Source: Gillisia sp. Hel1_33_143
GTDB lineage: Bacteria; Bacteroidota; Bacteroidia; Flavobacteriales; Flavobacteriaceae
Assembly (NCBI RefSeq): GCF_900104765.1
Contig: NZ_LT629737.1
Coordinates: 2,790,001 to 2,854,000 of the forward strand
DNA: 64,000 nt
Direction: 5' to 3'
In this document: piece by piece, positions 1 to 7,766 of the stretch
Position numbering within the stretch: the first letter of the stretch is position 1
How the letters are laid out: each line of letters starts with the position of its first letter
Translations under genes and position numbers: made by a program
The notes under the pieces: generated by a model
What the model was told of the DNA's origin: nothing
Database searches by the model: none
Seen by the model: the letters and a program-made list of their open reading frames with translations, nothing else

Positions 1-791
1 TGAAGAAAGAACTTAAGTGGCTTGCTACAATTTAGTTCTTCACCCTTTTCAATAAGTTCTTTAGCTCTCATTAAAACTCTAATTAATAATTGCTCTGCCG
101 CAACCCCTGTTTTGTGCAAGTAAACCTGCCAATACATCAATCTTCTGGCAACTAAGAATTTCTCTACAGAATATATTCCTTTTTCCTCAATAACCAGCTC
201 GTCTTTTACAACATTAAGCATGGTAATTATGCGTTCACTATTAATATTTCCCTCAGGAACACCCGTGTAAAAACTATCTCTCTTTAAATAATCTAATCTA
301 TCCATATCTAGCTGACTAGATACTAGCTGATTCATAAACTTTCTGGAATACGTGCCCTTAAAGATCTCTATGGCCAGCGTTAAACTTTGGTTAAATTCGG
401 CATTTAAACGCTCCATAAAAAGCAATGAAATTCGTTCGTGAGACACTCCTTCTACTATACTATGTTCCATAGCATGAGAAAATGGGCCATGACCTATATC
501 ATGTAATAAGATAGCTATCTCTAAGGCCTCTTCTTCATCTTTAGAGATCTTAACACCTTTAATTCTAAGCATCTCTATAGCTCTTTGCATTAAATGCAAA
601 CCACCTAATGCGTGGTGAAATCTTGTGTGATGAGCTCCCGGGTATACTAAATAAGACATACCCATTTGAGAAATACGGCGCAATCTTTGAAAGTACGGAT
701 GTGCAATAATCTTAAAGATCTGCTCACTCGGAATAGTAATAAAACCGTAAATTGGATCGTTAAATATTTTGAGTTTAGTAGTTGCTGCCAA
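1..791 (-). CDS. HD-domain phosphohydrolase (dGTPase-like), 3' end missing
   Basis: The frame runs off the left edge, so the C-terminus is missing. The N-terminus reads LAATTKLKIFNDPIYGFITI, followed by YFQRLRRISQMG, HHTRFHHALG and LLHDIGHGPFSHAME. The H..HD metal-binding pattern is that of the HD superfamily, as in the dNTP triphosphohydrolase-like proteins of Bacteroidota. The start is taken as TTG at 791: no ATG lies between it and the upstream in-frame stop, and a -7 box (817-824) sits about 25 bases upstream. The substrate is unknown; a nucleotide phosphohydrolase role is inferred from the family. The gene is divergent from porX. Confidence 0.85.
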   Translation of the reverse strand, partial: MAATTKLKIFNDPIYGFITIPSEQIFKIIAHPYFQRLRRISQMGMSYLVYPGAHHTRFHHALGGLHLMQRAIEMLRIKGVKISKDEEEALEIAILLHDIGHGPFSHAMEHSIVEGVSHERISLLFMERLNAEFNQSLTLAIEIFKGTYSRKFMNQLVSSQLDMDRLDYLKRDSFYTGVPEGNINSERIITMLNVVKDELVIEEKGIYSVEKFLVARRLMYWQVYLHKTGVAAEQLLIRVLMRAKELIEKGEELNCSKPLKFFL

Positions 792-816
792 GCTTAAAAT
801 CGTTTATTATTTAAAG

Positions 817-824
817 CAAATATA
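817..824 (-). promoter_or_regulatory. -7 box for the HD-domain gene
   Basis: On the minus strand this reads TATATTTG, matching the Bacteroidota primary-sigma -7 element TAnnTTTG. It lies about 25 bases before the TTG start at 791 and supports that start. No clear -33 TTTG is seen at the usual distance. Confidence 0.5.
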
Positions 825-912
825 CATATATGTAGTCCATAATGGACTTTTATAACAAAAAGCACTACGCTTCATATATAATATGACGTGAGACGCTATA
901 AAATTTAACAAA

Positions 913-2463
913 ATGAATCAGATAAAAATACTTTGGGCAGACGATGAAATTGATATGCTTAAGCCACATATAATTTTTCTTGAAGGAAAGAATTACAATG
1001 TTACCACATGTAGAAGTGGTATGGAAGCCATAGAACAAATTGAGAAGGAGAATTTTGACATTGTTTTTTTAGATGAAAATATGCCCGGTTTAACAGGATT
1101 GGAGACCTTATCTGAAATTAAAGAAAAACATGTTGACCTTCCTATTGTGATGATCACAAAAAGTGAAGAAGAATTCCTTATGGAAGATGCTATTGGATCT
1201 AAAATAGCAGATTATTTAATTAAGCCGGTAAATCCCAATCAGATTCTATTAAGTTTAAAAAAGAACTTGGATCATTCTAGATTGATCTCAGAAAAAACTA
1301 CTTCTAATTACCAACAGGAATTTAGAAAAATAGCAATGGACATGTCTTCTATAAATTCTTTTGAAGGATGGGCAGAATTCTATCAGCGCCTAATATATTG
1401 GGAAATGCAGTTAGAAAATATTGAGGATAGTGGAATGTTCGAGATATTAGAATCACAAAAATTAGAAGCTAATAATCAATTCTGTAAGTTTATAGATCAT
1501 GAATATCCTACTTGGTTCGAGAAAAAAGCAGATGCACCTATAATGTCTCATACGATCTTTAAAAATAAGATAGTTCCACAGATAAATAAAGAACAACCCA
1601 CTCTATTAATAGTAGTAGATAATTTAAGATATGATCAATGGAAATCTTTTGAACCTATAATAAATAACTATTATAAGAAAGAAGAAGAATCTGCTTATTA
1701 TAGTATTTTACCTACTGCCACTCAATACGCCAGAAACGCAATCTTCTCTGGATTAATGCCTAGTGAAATGGAAAAACTATTCCCAGATTACTGGTTAAAT
1801 GATACAGAAGAGGGAGGCAAGAACATGCATGAAAAAGAGTTTCTGGAAGCTCAATTAAAAAGACTGGGATTAGATCTTAAATGTGAATATCATAAGATCT
1901 CGAGTTTAAAAGCAGGTAAGAAATTAGTTGAAAATTTTAAGACTCAGAAAGATAATGATCTCACTGTGGTTGTTTATAATTTTGTAGACATGCTTTCCCA
2001 CTCCAAAACAGAAATGGAAGTGATCAAAGAATTGGCATCTAATGATAAATCTTATAGATCTTTAACTCAAAGCTGGTTTAAGAATTCCCCGCTATTGGAG
2101 ATCATTCAACAGGCGCAGCAATCTAATTTTAAATTAATCATTACTACAGACCACGGAACCATTAATGTGAAAAATCCTTCTAAAGTTATAGGAGATAAGA
2201 ATACCAGTCTTAATTTAAGATACAAAACGGGAAAAAGTCTAACTTATGAAGATAAGGATGTATTAGCAGCAAAAGATCCTAAAACCATACATCTACCAAC
2301 TATAAATATGAGTAGCTCTTTTATATTTGCTAAGGGAGATATGTTCTTTGCCTATCCAAATAATTACAATCATTATGTACATTATTTTAGAAATACCTAC
2401 CAACATGGAGGGGTTTCTATGGAGGAGATGATCATCCCATTTATTACGCTATCACCTAGATAA
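913..2463 (+). CDS. porX: PorX, two-component response regulator/PglZ-domain protein of type IX secretion
   Basis: 516 residues. Residues 1-120 form a receiver domain: acidic pair D10/D11, phospho-acceptor D54 in FLDENMPG, T82 and K104 (LIKP). The rest is a PglZ-type alkaline-phosphatase-fold domain with metal-ligand motifs VVDNLRYDQW (about residues 235-245), the NAIFSGLMPSE segment and TTDHGT. This combination is PorX, which in Porphyromonas and Flavobacterium controls type IX secretion and gliding together with the sensor PorY and an ECF sigma factor. It is followed after 43 bases by tsaE, likely co-transcribed. No PorY is in the window. ATG at 913 gives the expected receiver N-terminus. 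Confidence 0.95.
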   Translation: MNQIKILWADDEIDMLKPHIIFLEGKNYNVTTCRSGMEAIEQIEKENFDIVFLDENMPGLTGLETLSEIKEKHVDLPIVMITKSEEEFLMEDAIGSKIADYLIKPVNPNQILLSLKKNLDHSRLISEKTTSNYQQEFRKIAMDMSSINSFEGWAEFYQRLIYWEMQLENIEDSGMFEILESQKLEANNQFCKFIDHEYPTWFEKKADAPIMSHTIFKNKIVPQINKEQPTLLIVVDNLRYDQWKSFEPIINNYYKKEEESAYYSILPTATQYARNAIFSGLMPSEMEKLFPDYWLNDTEEGGKNMHEKEFLEAQLKRLGLDLKCEYHKISSLKAGKKLVENFKTQKDNDLTVVVYNFVDMLSHSKTEMEVIKELASNDKSYRSLTQSWFKNSPLLEIIQQAQQSNFKLIITTDHGTINVKNPSKVIGDKNTSLNLRYKTGKSLTYEDKDVLAAKDPKTIHLPTINMSSSFIFAKGDMFFAYPNNYNHYVHYFRNTYQHGGVSMEEMIIPFITLSPR

Positions 2464-2506
2464 TAATTAATTACATATCTTTACATCGCCAAAAATCTAA
2501 TTCTTT

Positions 2507-2911
2507 ATGACCATAACTTACGAGTTATCAGATATTGATAGTGTAGCAGAGCGCATTATAAACAATGCTAAAAGCAAAACGTTACTCTTCTACGGAGAAA
2601 TGGGAGCTGGAAAAACTACGCTCATAAAATCTCTTATTAAAGCATTAGGATCTAAAGATTCTGTTTCAAGTCCAACATTTTCTTTGGTAAATGAATATGA
2701 ATCTAAGGAAGGCAGTATTTATCACTTCGATTTTTATAGAATTGAAGATGAAAATGAAGCTTTAGATATGGGAATTGAAGATTATCTGAATAAAGATTCT
2801 TGGAAAATGATAGAATGGCCCCAAAATATTTCAAAATTACTTGATTTCCCTACCCAAAAATTAGAGTTAAGGATCGATGAACAAGGGTTAAGAATGTTAA
2901 AGTTGTGTTAA
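2507..2911 (+). CDS. tsaE: tRNA threonylcarbamoyladenosine biosynthesis ATPase TsaE
   Basis: 134 residues. Walker A GEMGAGKTTL at about residues 30-39, then SSPTFSLVNEYE and HFDFYRIED, all typical of TsaE (YjeE). It is the ATPase partner of TsaB/TsaD in t6A formation at position 37 of ANN-decoding tRNAs, in the cytoplasm. Slightly shorter than the E. coli protein but complete at both ends. It follows porX in the same direction, an order I recall from other flavobacteria. A near-consensus -7 box (TATCTTTA, 2472-2479) might give it its own transcript. Confidence 0.93.
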   Translation: MTITYELSDIDSVAERIINNAKSKTLLFYGEMGAGKTTLIKSLIKALGSKDSVSSPTFSLVNEYESKEGSIYHFDFYRIEDENEALDMGIEDYLNKDSWKMIEWPQNISKLLDFPTQKLELRIDEQGLRMLKLC

Positions 2912-3094
2912 TAAAATCTTAAAATTAATAAAAAAGCAATTTTTGTAGTTGTAAGAATATTATTACTTTTATTGTTAATTTGAAAGCTATTAATTATTTT
3001 TAATCGTTGGTTAACGAAATATATTGATTTTTAACTTAATTTTGTAAAGAATTTTTAACATAAAAATAGCAGTTTAGGGGCCCGAAAAAGGGCG

Positions 3095-3102
3095 CAAAGG
3101 TA
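3095..3102 (-). promoter_or_regulatory. orphan -7 box pointing back toward tsaE
   Basis: The minus strand reads TACCTTTG followed by CGCCC, a strong Bacteroidota -7 match, but no gene lies downstream in that direction before the 3' end of tsaE. The plus strand carries a small GCCC/GGGC hairpin next to it (3080-3093). It might drive a short antisense or non-coding RNA, or be chance. The rest of the 2912-3197 gap is AT-rich, with nothing else recognised. Confidence 0.3.
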
Positions 3103-3197
3103 CAATTAACGTATTTAATATTAGTGTTTTATAATTTTATAGGTTTGCTTCAGAAATCATAACAAAACAAATCATATAACCTTAAAACAATACTATT

Positions 3198-3344
3198 ATG
3201 AAACTTAAAGCTATCATTTTCGCCGCAGCAATTTTTGGAGCAACTTTTTGTGTAACTTCAACTTCTGATAACTCAAATCATAATGACCCAATCAAAAAAC
3301 AAGCGGTTGATAGATCAACCATCAGGGTTCCTGTTAACGGGTAG
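3198..3344 (+). CDS. 48-residue secreted peptide, function unknown
   Basis: A short frame from ATG 3198 to TAG 3344. It begins MKLKAIIFAAAIFGATFCV, a basic start and hydrophobic core like a signal peptide or lipoprotein leader. It ends in a polar tail with KKQAVDRSTIRVPVNG at the C-terminus. Similar tiny leader-plus-tail peptides are, to my memory, found in other flavobacteria, but I cannot name a family. The last 62 bases overlap the next gene in another frame, so the two may be translationally coupled. A possible -7 box TAGGTTTG lies at 3140-3147. Function unknown. Confidence 0.55.
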   Translation: MKLKAIIFAAAIFGATFCVTSTSDNSNHNDPIKKQAVDRSTIRVPVNG

Positions 3345-3879
3345 TATTATTGCCTTTTTAATAGCTTTTTCACCTTATATATTTTATTTATACGAAATTT
3401 TCCCTGACGGACCTGTTTGGGAAACTTCGTTGTTTAGATATGAGAGTAAATATTATTTGAATGTTTTAACTGCGGCTTGGACTTATCTTGGTAAAATTAT
3501 GCCGCTTTTTTTATTACTCATCTGGTTCTTTACTTGTAAACATTGGTGGTATCACTCAATTCTAATACCTATAACTATGTATGCATATCAGCTTTTTACT
3601 GCTGTATATCAAGATATGTATTTGAATATTGAGCCGATGGATGTAAACGGACTATTATATCTCGCCCCATTCTTTTTGATAATACTTATCATAGTTTATC
3701 TAGTTCGAATTCAAATATTCGACAGAATTTACGGAATTGATCTTAGTGAATTGAATGAAACAGATGTACATGTATTTTCTAAAAAGAATACCAAAGACGA
3801 GCGAGAATTAGAAGAGTTTAGAAATGAGAATATGGCTTATGCTTTAGAACCTACCGAGGAGTACTACCGTAAGCTGTAA
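3283..3879 (+). CDS. conserved multi-pass membrane protein, function unknown
   Basis: 198 residues with about four hydrophobic segments (near residues 17-38, 60-82, 88-108 and 125-142) and a charged cytoplasmic-looking C-terminal tail from about residue 150. I do not recognise a named domain. ATG 3283 is the likely start: the first segment begins at residue 15 and no other Met lies before residue 70. The start lies inside the preceding 48-residue peptide gene in a different frame. It sits between tsaE and ald. Confidence 0.75.
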   Translation: MTQSKNKRLIDQPSGFLLTGSIIAFLIAFSPYIFYLYEIFPDGPVWETSLFRYESKYYLNVLTAAWTYLGKIMPLFLLLIWFFTCKHWWYHSILIPITMYAYQLFTAVYQDMYLNIEPMDVNGLLYLAPFFLIILIIVYLVRIQIFDRIYGIDLSELNETDVHVFSKKNTKDERELEEFRNENMAYALEPTEEYYRKL

Positions 3880-3893
3880 TTGGAATATTGGTT

Positions 3894-3901
3894 TATATTT
3901 G
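3894..3901 (+). promoter_or_regulatory. -7 box for ald
   Basis: TATATTTG matches TAnnTTTG and lies 41 bases before the ald start codon. There is no -33 TTTG at the usual 17-23 base spacing. Confidence 0.5.
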
Positions 3902-3942
3902 CTGAAAATTGTTGTAATTTGGTTTTTTAACAGCACATCGGC

Positions 3943-5142
3943 ATGATTAAACATAATTCACCTTTCACAAGGGAACAATTACTTCCACAAGAGGAGACCT
4001 TAGAGATCTATAAGAATAAAGGAGAACTCTTTATAGGATTACCACGGGAGACTTCTTATCAAGAGAAGAGAGTTTGTCTAACTCCAGATGCTGTTGGTGC
4101 TATTACGGCACATGGTCATAGAGTGATTATAGAATCTATGGCGGGCAAATGGGCCGGCTTTAGTGATAAAGATTATTCAGATGCCGGAGCAGAAGTTACT
4201 AAAGACACTAAAAAGGTCTTCTCCTGCCCTACTATTCTAAAGATAGAGCCGCCTTCTAATGAGGAATTAGAGCTCATCAATCCTCAGACCATTATAATAT
4301 CTGCGCTTCAACTTAAAACACAGTCAAAAGAATATTTTCAAAAACTTGCTACTAAACGTATCACTGCTTTAGCGTTTGAGTTTATTACAGACGATGATGG
4401 GTCTTATCCTGCCGTGCGTGCTTTGAGCGAAATAGCTGGTACTGCATCGGTTTTGATTGCTTCAGAAATTATGAGCAATAACAAACAGGGTAATGGACTA
4501 ATGTTCGGAAATATTAGTGGTGTTCCACCTGTTGAAGTGGTAATTTTAGGTGCCGGAACTGTAGGTGAATTCGCAGCAAGATCTGCTACCGGACTTGGTG
4601 CTAATGTAAAAGTTTTTGATAGTAGTCTAACCAGATTACGTTCCATCCAAACCAATATAGGACACCCTTTATATACCTCTACAATTCAACCAAAAAATTT
4701 AAGTAAAGCCTTAAAACGTTGTGATGTAATTATAGGAGCTGTTCGCGGGAAAAATAGATCTCCTATTCTTGTAACAGATGCTATGGTGCAAACTATGAAG
4801 AAAGGTGCTGTAATAATAGATGTAAGCATAGATATGGGAGGTTGTTTTGAAACTAGTGATATCACCTCTCATGATCAACCTATTTTTACTAAACACGGGG
4901 TGATACATTATTGTGTACCTAATATTCCATCTCGATACGCCAGAACTTCTTCAGTGTCAATCAGTAACATATTTACGCCTTATCTTTTGCACATTGGTGA
5001 AGAAGGTGGATTGGAAAATACCCTAAGATTTAATAAGGGTCTAAGAAATGGGTTGTACTTTTACCACGGAATTCTAACTAATAAATCTATAGCAGATTGG
5101 TTTGATCTTACCTATAGAGACATCAATTTGCTCATTTTTTAA
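3943..5142 (+). CDS. ald: alanine dehydrogenase
   Basis: 399 residues. The N-terminal catalytic domain carries GLPRETSYQEKRVCLTP, typical of the alanine dehydrogenase/transhydrogenase N-terminal family. A Rossmann NAD-binding segment follows (VVILGAGTVGEFAA, about residues 199-212), with DVSIDMGGCFE and NIPSRYARTSS further on. It interconverts L-alanine with pyruvate and ammonia using NAD in the cytoplasm. About 25 extra N-terminal residues precede the classical start, as in other Bacteroidota members that I recall. A 129-residue membrane-anchored protein follows after only 2 bases. Confidence 0.9.
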   Translation: MIKHNSPFTREQLLPQEETLEIYKNKGELFIGLPRETSYQEKRVCLTPDAVGAITAHGHRVIIESMAGKWAGFSDKDYSDAGAEVTKDTKKVFSCPTILKIEPPSNEELELINPQTIIISALQLKTQSKEYFQKLATKRITALAFEFITDDDGSYPAVRALSEIAGTASVLIASEIMSNNKQGNGLMFGNISGVPPVEVVILGAGTVGEFAARSATGLGANVKVFDSSLTRLRSIQTNIGHPLYTSTIQPKNLSKALKRCDVIIGAVRGKNRSPILVTDAMVQTMKKGAVIIDVSIDMGGCFETSDITSHDQPIFTKHGVIHYCVPNIPSRYARTSSVSISNIFTPYLLHIGEEGGLENTLRFNKGLRNGLYFYHGILTNKSIADWFDLTYRDINLLIF

Positions 5143-5144
5143 AT

Positions 5145-5534
5145 ATGAAATTAATTCACCGTTTCGGTTATTTCTCTGTAGGACTTTTTTTTGGTATCGT
5201 ATTATTATTCTTCTTTCTAAGCGGTAAAAAGACATCTTGCGATTATTTCCCAAATGCTAGAGTATTAAAAGAATTAAGAACTAATACCAGAACATATTCT
5301 GATGAGGCCTTAATCTTCTCTACTCAAAATGGTTTAGACACCGCAGAAATTTCCACTATCCTTAACAATGGAGATGTAGATTTTCACAAAAGTGAGACGG
5401 AAAGAGATTCTTGTAGAACCTATTTTGTAAATGGAACGGGAGAAGCAGATCTAAAACCTTTAGAATTAAAGGTTCAGACCTGCGACACTATTTCAACTAT
5501 TCTACAAATAAAATTCTTTAAAGAAGTAAAATAG
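5145..5534 (+). CDS. small membrane-anchored protein, possibly DUF4258-type
   Basis: 129 residues with an N-terminal hydrophobic anchor (residues about 9-27, FGYFSVGLFFGIVLLFFFLS) followed by KKTSCDYFPNARVLKELR and a soluble domain with two more cysteines. It resembles the small DUF4258-like proteins I recall downstream of ald in flavobacteria, but the family call is tentative. Only two bases separate it from ald, so it is surely in the same transcript. It converges on bcp with a 3-base gap. Role unknown. Confidence 0.75.
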   Translation: MKLIHRFGYFSVGLFFGIVLLFFFLSGKKTSCDYFPNARVLKELRTNTRTYSDEALIFSTQNGLDTAEISTILNNGDVDFHKSETERDSCRTYFVNGTGEADLKPLELKVQTCDTISTILQIKFFKEVK

Positions 5535-5537
5535 TAA

Positions 5538-5987
5538 TTATAAGATCTGCGCTGCGTGATCTTTAGTCTTTACTTTTCCTATTACTTCTTCAATAATTCC
5601 TTGCTCATCTATAACAAAGGTAGTTCGGTTAATTCCTTCATATTCTTTGCCCATAAACTTTTTAGGACCCCATACTCCATATGCATTAATAACTTCTTTG
5701 CTTTCATCTGCTAACAAAGGATAAGGTAATTCAAATTTGTTTTTGAAGTTTTGCTGGCGTTTTTTAGTGTCGGCACTTACACCTAGAATTACAAATCCTT
5801 TGCTTTTAAAGCGCTCCCAATTATCTTTTAAGTTACAAGCTTCTGCAGTACATCCAGGCGTGCTCGCTTTTGGATAAAAGAACAAAACCAATTTCTTTCC
5901 AGAATAATCCTTCAAACTTATAGAATTTCCATCCTGATCTTCGGCTGTAAAATCTGGTGCTTTATCTCCTGCTTCTAATGCTTTCAT
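5538..5987 (-). CDS. bcp: thioredoxin-dependent peroxiredoxin, Bcp/PrxQ type
   Basis: 149 residues. Peroxidatic Cys46 in PKASTPGCTAEACNL with resolving Cys51 five residues later, the PrxQ/BCP arrangement. APDFTAEDQDG near the N-terminus and GVSADTKKRQQNFKNK are also typical. It reduces hydrogen peroxide and organic peroxides in the cytoplasm using thioredoxin. It is divergent from nth across 30 bases, so the promoter regions overlap. The 3' end faces the 129-residue gene with only three bases between stops and no visible terminator. Confidence 0.93.
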   Translation of the reverse strand: MKALEAGDKAPDFTAEDQDGNSISLKDYSGKKLVLFFYPKASTPGCTAEACNLKDNWERFKSKGFVILGVSADTKKRQQNFKNKFELPYPLLADESKEVINAYGVWGPKKFMGKEYEGINRTTFVIDEQGIIEEVIGKVKTKDHAAQIL

Positions 5988-5993
5988 AATTCT

Positions 5994-6001
5994 TATTTTT
6001 G
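5994..6001 (+). promoter_or_regulatory. -7 box for nth
   Basis: TATTTTTG fits TAnnTTTG and lies 16 bases before the nth start, implying a very short leader. It sits within the 30-base bcp-nth divergent gap. Confidence 0.4.
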
Positions 6002-6017
6002 TATAAAATTAAACAAT

Positions 6018-6683
6018 ATGAATAAAGAGCAAAAGGTACAATTTGTTATAGATACTTTAGAAGAAATTTACCCTCAAGTTCCAGTTCCTCTTGATCATAA
6101 AGACCCTTACACCCTCTTAATTGCTGTTTTACTTTCTGCTCAAAGCACAGATGTAAAAGTGAACCAGATCACTCCGCTATTATTTGAAAAGGCAGATAAT
6201 CCATACACCATGGTAAAACTTTCTGTTGACGAAATACGTGAAATTATTAAGCCTGTGGGACTATCACCAATGAAAGCGAAAGGTATTCATGGTTTATCTC
6301 AAATATTGATAGATTCATATAATGGAAAAGTTCCTCAAAGTTTCGAGGCCTTAGAATCTTTTCCTGCCGTTGGTCATAAAACAGCAAGTGTTGTAATGTC
6401 TCAGGCCTTTGGTGTACCTGCTTTTCCTGTAGATACTCATATTCACAGATTAATGTACAGATGGAATCTCACCAATGGAAAGAATGTGTTACAAACTGAA
6501 AAGGATGCAAAAAGATTATTCCCTCGGGAGACTTGGAATAAAATACATCTTCAAATAATTTTTTATGGAAGACAATACAGTCCGGCAAGAGGCTGGAATC
6601 TGGATAAGGACATTATTACTAGCACCATAGGCAGAAAAACAGTGATAGAGGAATATTATAAAAAGAGTTCCAGGAGAAAATAA
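6018..6683 (+). CDS. nth: endonuclease III-like DNA glycosylase/AP lyase without the iron-sulfur cysteines
   Basis: 221 residues with the helix-hairpin-helix-GPD fold: LLSAQSTDVKVNQ, then FPAVGHKTASVV with catalytic K121 and FPVDTHIHR with D139. It removes oxidised pyrimidines and nicks abasic sites in base excision repair. The four-cysteine cluster loop found near the C-terminus of E. coli Nth is absent: the corresponding region reads YGRQYSPARGWNLDKD, with no cysteine. I recall this loss in other flavobacterial members. A terminator follows. Confidence 0.92.
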   Translation: MNKEQKVQFVIDTLEEIYPQVPVPLDHKDPYTLLIAVLLSAQSTDVKVNQITPLLFEKADNPYTMVKLSVDEIREIIKPVGLSPMKAKGIHGLSQILIDSYNGKVPQSFEALESFPAVGHKTASVVMSQAFGVPAFPVDTHIHRLMYRWNLTNGKNVLQTEKDAKRLFPRETWNKIHLQIIFYGRQYSPARGWNLDKDIITSTIGRKTVIEEYYKKSSRRK

Positions 6684-6697
6684 ATTAATTAAAAATA

Positions 6698-6726
6698 AAA
6701 AAGACCTGCATATTACTGGTCTTTTT
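6698..6726. terminator. bidirectional hairpin terminator between nth and the 49-residue peptide gene
   Basis: AAAAAGACC (6698-6706) pairs with GGTCTTTTT (6718-6726) around an 11-base loop. It has T-runs on both strands, so it can end nth on plus and the small peptide gene on minus. Confidence 0.8.
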
Positions 6727-6733
6727 ATAGCCC

Positions 6734-6883
6734 TTAGTTAAGGATCGTATCAAATTTCATTTCATTATATTCAAATATCTGTAGGGCTTTTGAATAATCT
6801 AATAAAAATTGAATAGTCTCTTTGTTAGGGTTCAAGCTTGATAAATGTTCTTCTTTCGAAGATTTAGTGTAAAGGTTCTCCAT
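6734..6883 (-). CDS. 49-residue peptide downstream of the ECF sigma factor
   Basis: A short frame, ATG at 6883 to TAA at 6734. The protein begins MENLYTKSSKEEHLSSLNP and ends DTILN, with NKETIQFLLDYSKALQIFEY between. It has no signal peptide and is rich in charged residues, probably two short helices. It lies 58 bases after the sigma factor stop on the same strand and just before a hairpin terminator, so it is probably the last gene of that transcript. I recall similar short proteins in the same place in other flavobacteria, without a known function. A sigma-modulating role is only a guess. Confidence 0.7.
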   Translation of the reverse strand: MENLYTKSSKEEHLSSLNPNKETIQFLLDYSKALQIFEYNEMKFDTILN

Positions 6884-6941
6884 CAGGTTCTCTTTAAAAT
6901 TGTTTAAAAGGAGAACGCAAATTCAATGGAGATAGTATAAA

Positions 6942-7526
6942 TTAATTTGTTAAAATTAAATTATGCTTCTCTATGATCTTTCTAAGATTTATAAGTGCAT
7001 ATCTCATTCTTCCTAGAGCAGTATTAATACTTACCCCAGTGCGTTCTGATATTTCTTTGAAACTCATATCCTTATAGATTCTCATGGTAAGAACTTCCAA
7101 TTGATCTTCTGGCAATTCTTTGATTAATTCCTGTACATCCACTTCAATTTGATCTTTGATAAGCTGAGTTTCCACATTAAGATCTCCATCACTAAGAACA
7201 GAAAAAATATTAAAGTCGCCATTATTCTCAAATTTTGGCATACGCTTGTTCTTTCTAAAATGATCTATAACAAGATTGTGTGCGATACGCATTACCCATG
7301 GAAGAAATTTTCCCTCTTCATTATATTTACCCCTTTTTAAGGTATTAATAACTTTGATGAAGGTATCTTGAAATACATCATCTGCAACATCCTTATCGAA
7401 GACCTTCGAATAGATAAAACTATAAATACGCTGTTGGTGCCTAGAAATTAATTGGGAAAGTGCATTTTCATTACCTTGAAGGTAGGTACGCACTAAAAGA
7501 GCATCAGTTGCCTGGGTATTATCCAT
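6942..7526 (-). CDS. ECF-type RNA polymerase sigma factor
   Basis: 194 residues. Region 2 contains DDVFQDTFIKVINTLKRGKY and FLPWVMRIAHNLVIDHFRKN; region 4 contains LPEDQLEVLTMRIYKDMSFK and a helix-turn-helix EISERTGVSINTALGRMRYA. This is a sigma-70 family ECF factor of the RpoE/SigW type. No membrane anti-sigma factor lies beside it; the only companion is the 49-residue peptide gene. Its own promoter has both Bacteroidota elements and a leader of about 100 bases. Its regulon cannot be read from this window. Confidence 0.92.
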   Translation of the reverse strand: MDNTQATDALLVRTYLQGNENALSQLISRHQQRIYSFIYSKVFDKDVADDVFQDTFIKVINTLKRGKYNEEGKFLPWVMRIAHNLVIDHFRKNKRMPKFENNGDFNIFSVLSDGDLNVETQLIKDQIEVDVQELIKELPEDQLEVLTMRIYKDMSFKEISERTGVSINTALGRMRYALINLRKIIEKHNLILTN

Positions 7527-7637
7527 AATGTTACTTTATTAAAGATGCTTTAAGGACATCTTTTAGGTTAGGTTAAAAAACTTAAAAAGTAACTTTATGC
7601 AATAGGCAATAGATTTTTAGATTGTTCGTTTAATCGT

Positions 7638-7670
7638 CAAATATAGCAACATATTTTTAACCTAAACAAA
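7638..7670 (-). promoter_or_regulatory. promoter of the ECF sigma gene with both -33 and -7 elements
   Basis: Minus strand: TTTG at 7670-7667, a 21-base spacer, then TATATTTG at 7645-7638. This fits the flavobacterial consensus TTTG-N17-23-TAnnTTTG. Transcription would begin near 7631, leaving a leader of about 100 bases before the ATG at 7526. Confidence 0.6.
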
Positions 7671-7735
7671 TCTCTCTTACTTTTTTTAACATTTCTTATA
7701 GAATTGCTTCACTTTTTACACTGATGCTTATTAAG

Positions 7736-7743
7736 TATCTTTG
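7736..7743 (+). promoter_or_regulatory. -7 box for uvrA
   Basis: TATCTTTG followed by C, a consensus -7 element, 23 bases before the uvrA ATG. The nearest upstream TTG is about 29 bases away, longer than usual. Confidence 0.5.
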
Positions 7744-7766
7744 CAGATTATATAGAAGAAGAATCC

